Position numbers and translations under genes: made by a program
The notes under the pieces: model-generated
Told to the model about the DNA's origin: nothing
Seen by the model: only the letters and a program-made list of their open reading frames with translations
Database searches by the model: none
From: Nitrospirota bacterium
Lineage (GTDB): Bacteria > Nitrospirota > Thermodesulfovibrionia > Thermodesulfovibrionales > Dissulfurispiraceae
Assembly (NCBI GenBank): GCA_016936655.1
Contig: JAFGXL010000025.1
Coordinates: 17,269-81,268 of the forward strand
Direction of reading: 5' to 3'
DNA: 64,000 nucleotides
Shown here: positions 63,936 to 64,000 of the stretch, piece after piece
Layout: each line of letters starts with the position of its first letter
Numbering within the stretch: the stretch's first letter is position 1

Positions 63936-63942
63936 TTGTTTG

Positions 63943-64000
63943 ATGAATTTTTATGAAAATGTAGTTATCCTCAACCCGAATCTTTCAGATGAGGAGCTCA
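63943..64000 (+). CDS. rpsF: 30S ribosomal protein S6, 3' end cut by window
   Basis: Only the first 19 codons are in the window: MNFYENVVILNPNLSDEEL, which fits the S6 N-terminus (a YE pair, then the beta strand and the P-x-L-x-(D/E)-E turn). GGAGG is 7 bases before ATG 63943. The long structured leader supports a ribosomal protein operon. Confidence 0.85.
   Translation, partial: MNFYENVVILNPNLSDEEL

Overview
The window is a dense, ordinary-looking bacterial chromosome segment of a Gram-negative, moderately low-GC organism (GC judged by eye, not computed). Outer-membrane traits (a secretin, a SppA-type protease, periplasmic chaperone-like proteins, a MSHA-like pilus), an Aquifex-type aconitase, a split b6-type quinol oxidoreductase, c-heme DUF3365 sensors and many sigma-54 activators point to Nitrospirota (Thermodesulfovibrionia-like) or Desulfobacterota. 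The sequence alone does not decide between them. I see no prophage, insertion sequence, integrase or CRISPR array, and no gap between genes longer than about 230 bases.

Layout. 1-9973, + strand: aromatic amino acid synthesis (hisC 3' end, aroF, tyrA, aroA) runs into cmk, ispH, rpsA, sppA and an IHF/HU gene, then a Rieske / cytochrome b6 / subunit IV set. 10022-12782: an oppD-oppF ATPase pair without permeases, and a ZIP transporter. 12775-16582, - strand: lysine/diaminopimelate operon lysA-dapF-PilZ-dapA followed by a TlpA-like thioredoxin. 16797-21290: aconitase, a receiver-kinase protein that lacks the phosphoacceptor histidine, tRNA-Lys and tRNA-Glu with a strong terminator, and ychF. 21297-28215: a mixed block with a DUF3365 membrane sensor, a HerA-like ATPase, stand-alone MnmD, two small membrane proteins, a HIT protein, a coiled-coil exported protein, DUF2934 and an AmmeMemoRadiSam radical SAM enzyme.

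28397-34414 is a signalling block: a c-heme DUF3365 hybrid kinase, then a membrane kinase and sigma-54 activator pair, followed by a textbook -24/-12 promoter driving a ZraP/Spy-like periplasmic protein and an exported beta-rich protein. 34475-47542 is a MSHA-like type IV pilus cluster: MshI-, J-, K-, L-, E-, G- and M-like genes, an inverted MshN-like plus lytic transglycosylase pair, and two paralogous pilins flanking an O-antigen-ligase-like glycosyltransferase. The pilus ATPase carries the c-di-GMP-binding MshEN motif, and a 1136-residue CBS/PAS/GAF/GGDEF cyclase follows directly, so pilus function is probably under local c-di-GMP control.

51185-57220, - strand: DUF4390-ntrY-ntrX, then der and a UspA protein. 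57375-64000: hisI, hinT, a Nudix hydrolase, a ferredoxin (- strand), proA, a small conserved gene, nadD, ntrB-ntrC, and the leader and first codons of rpsF. The strongest leads are the c-di-GMP/pilus circuit, the pilin-glycosyltransferase cassette whose ligase start lies in a terminator hairpin, the kinase with Asp in place of His, and a cysteine-rich PilZ protein inside the lysine operon.
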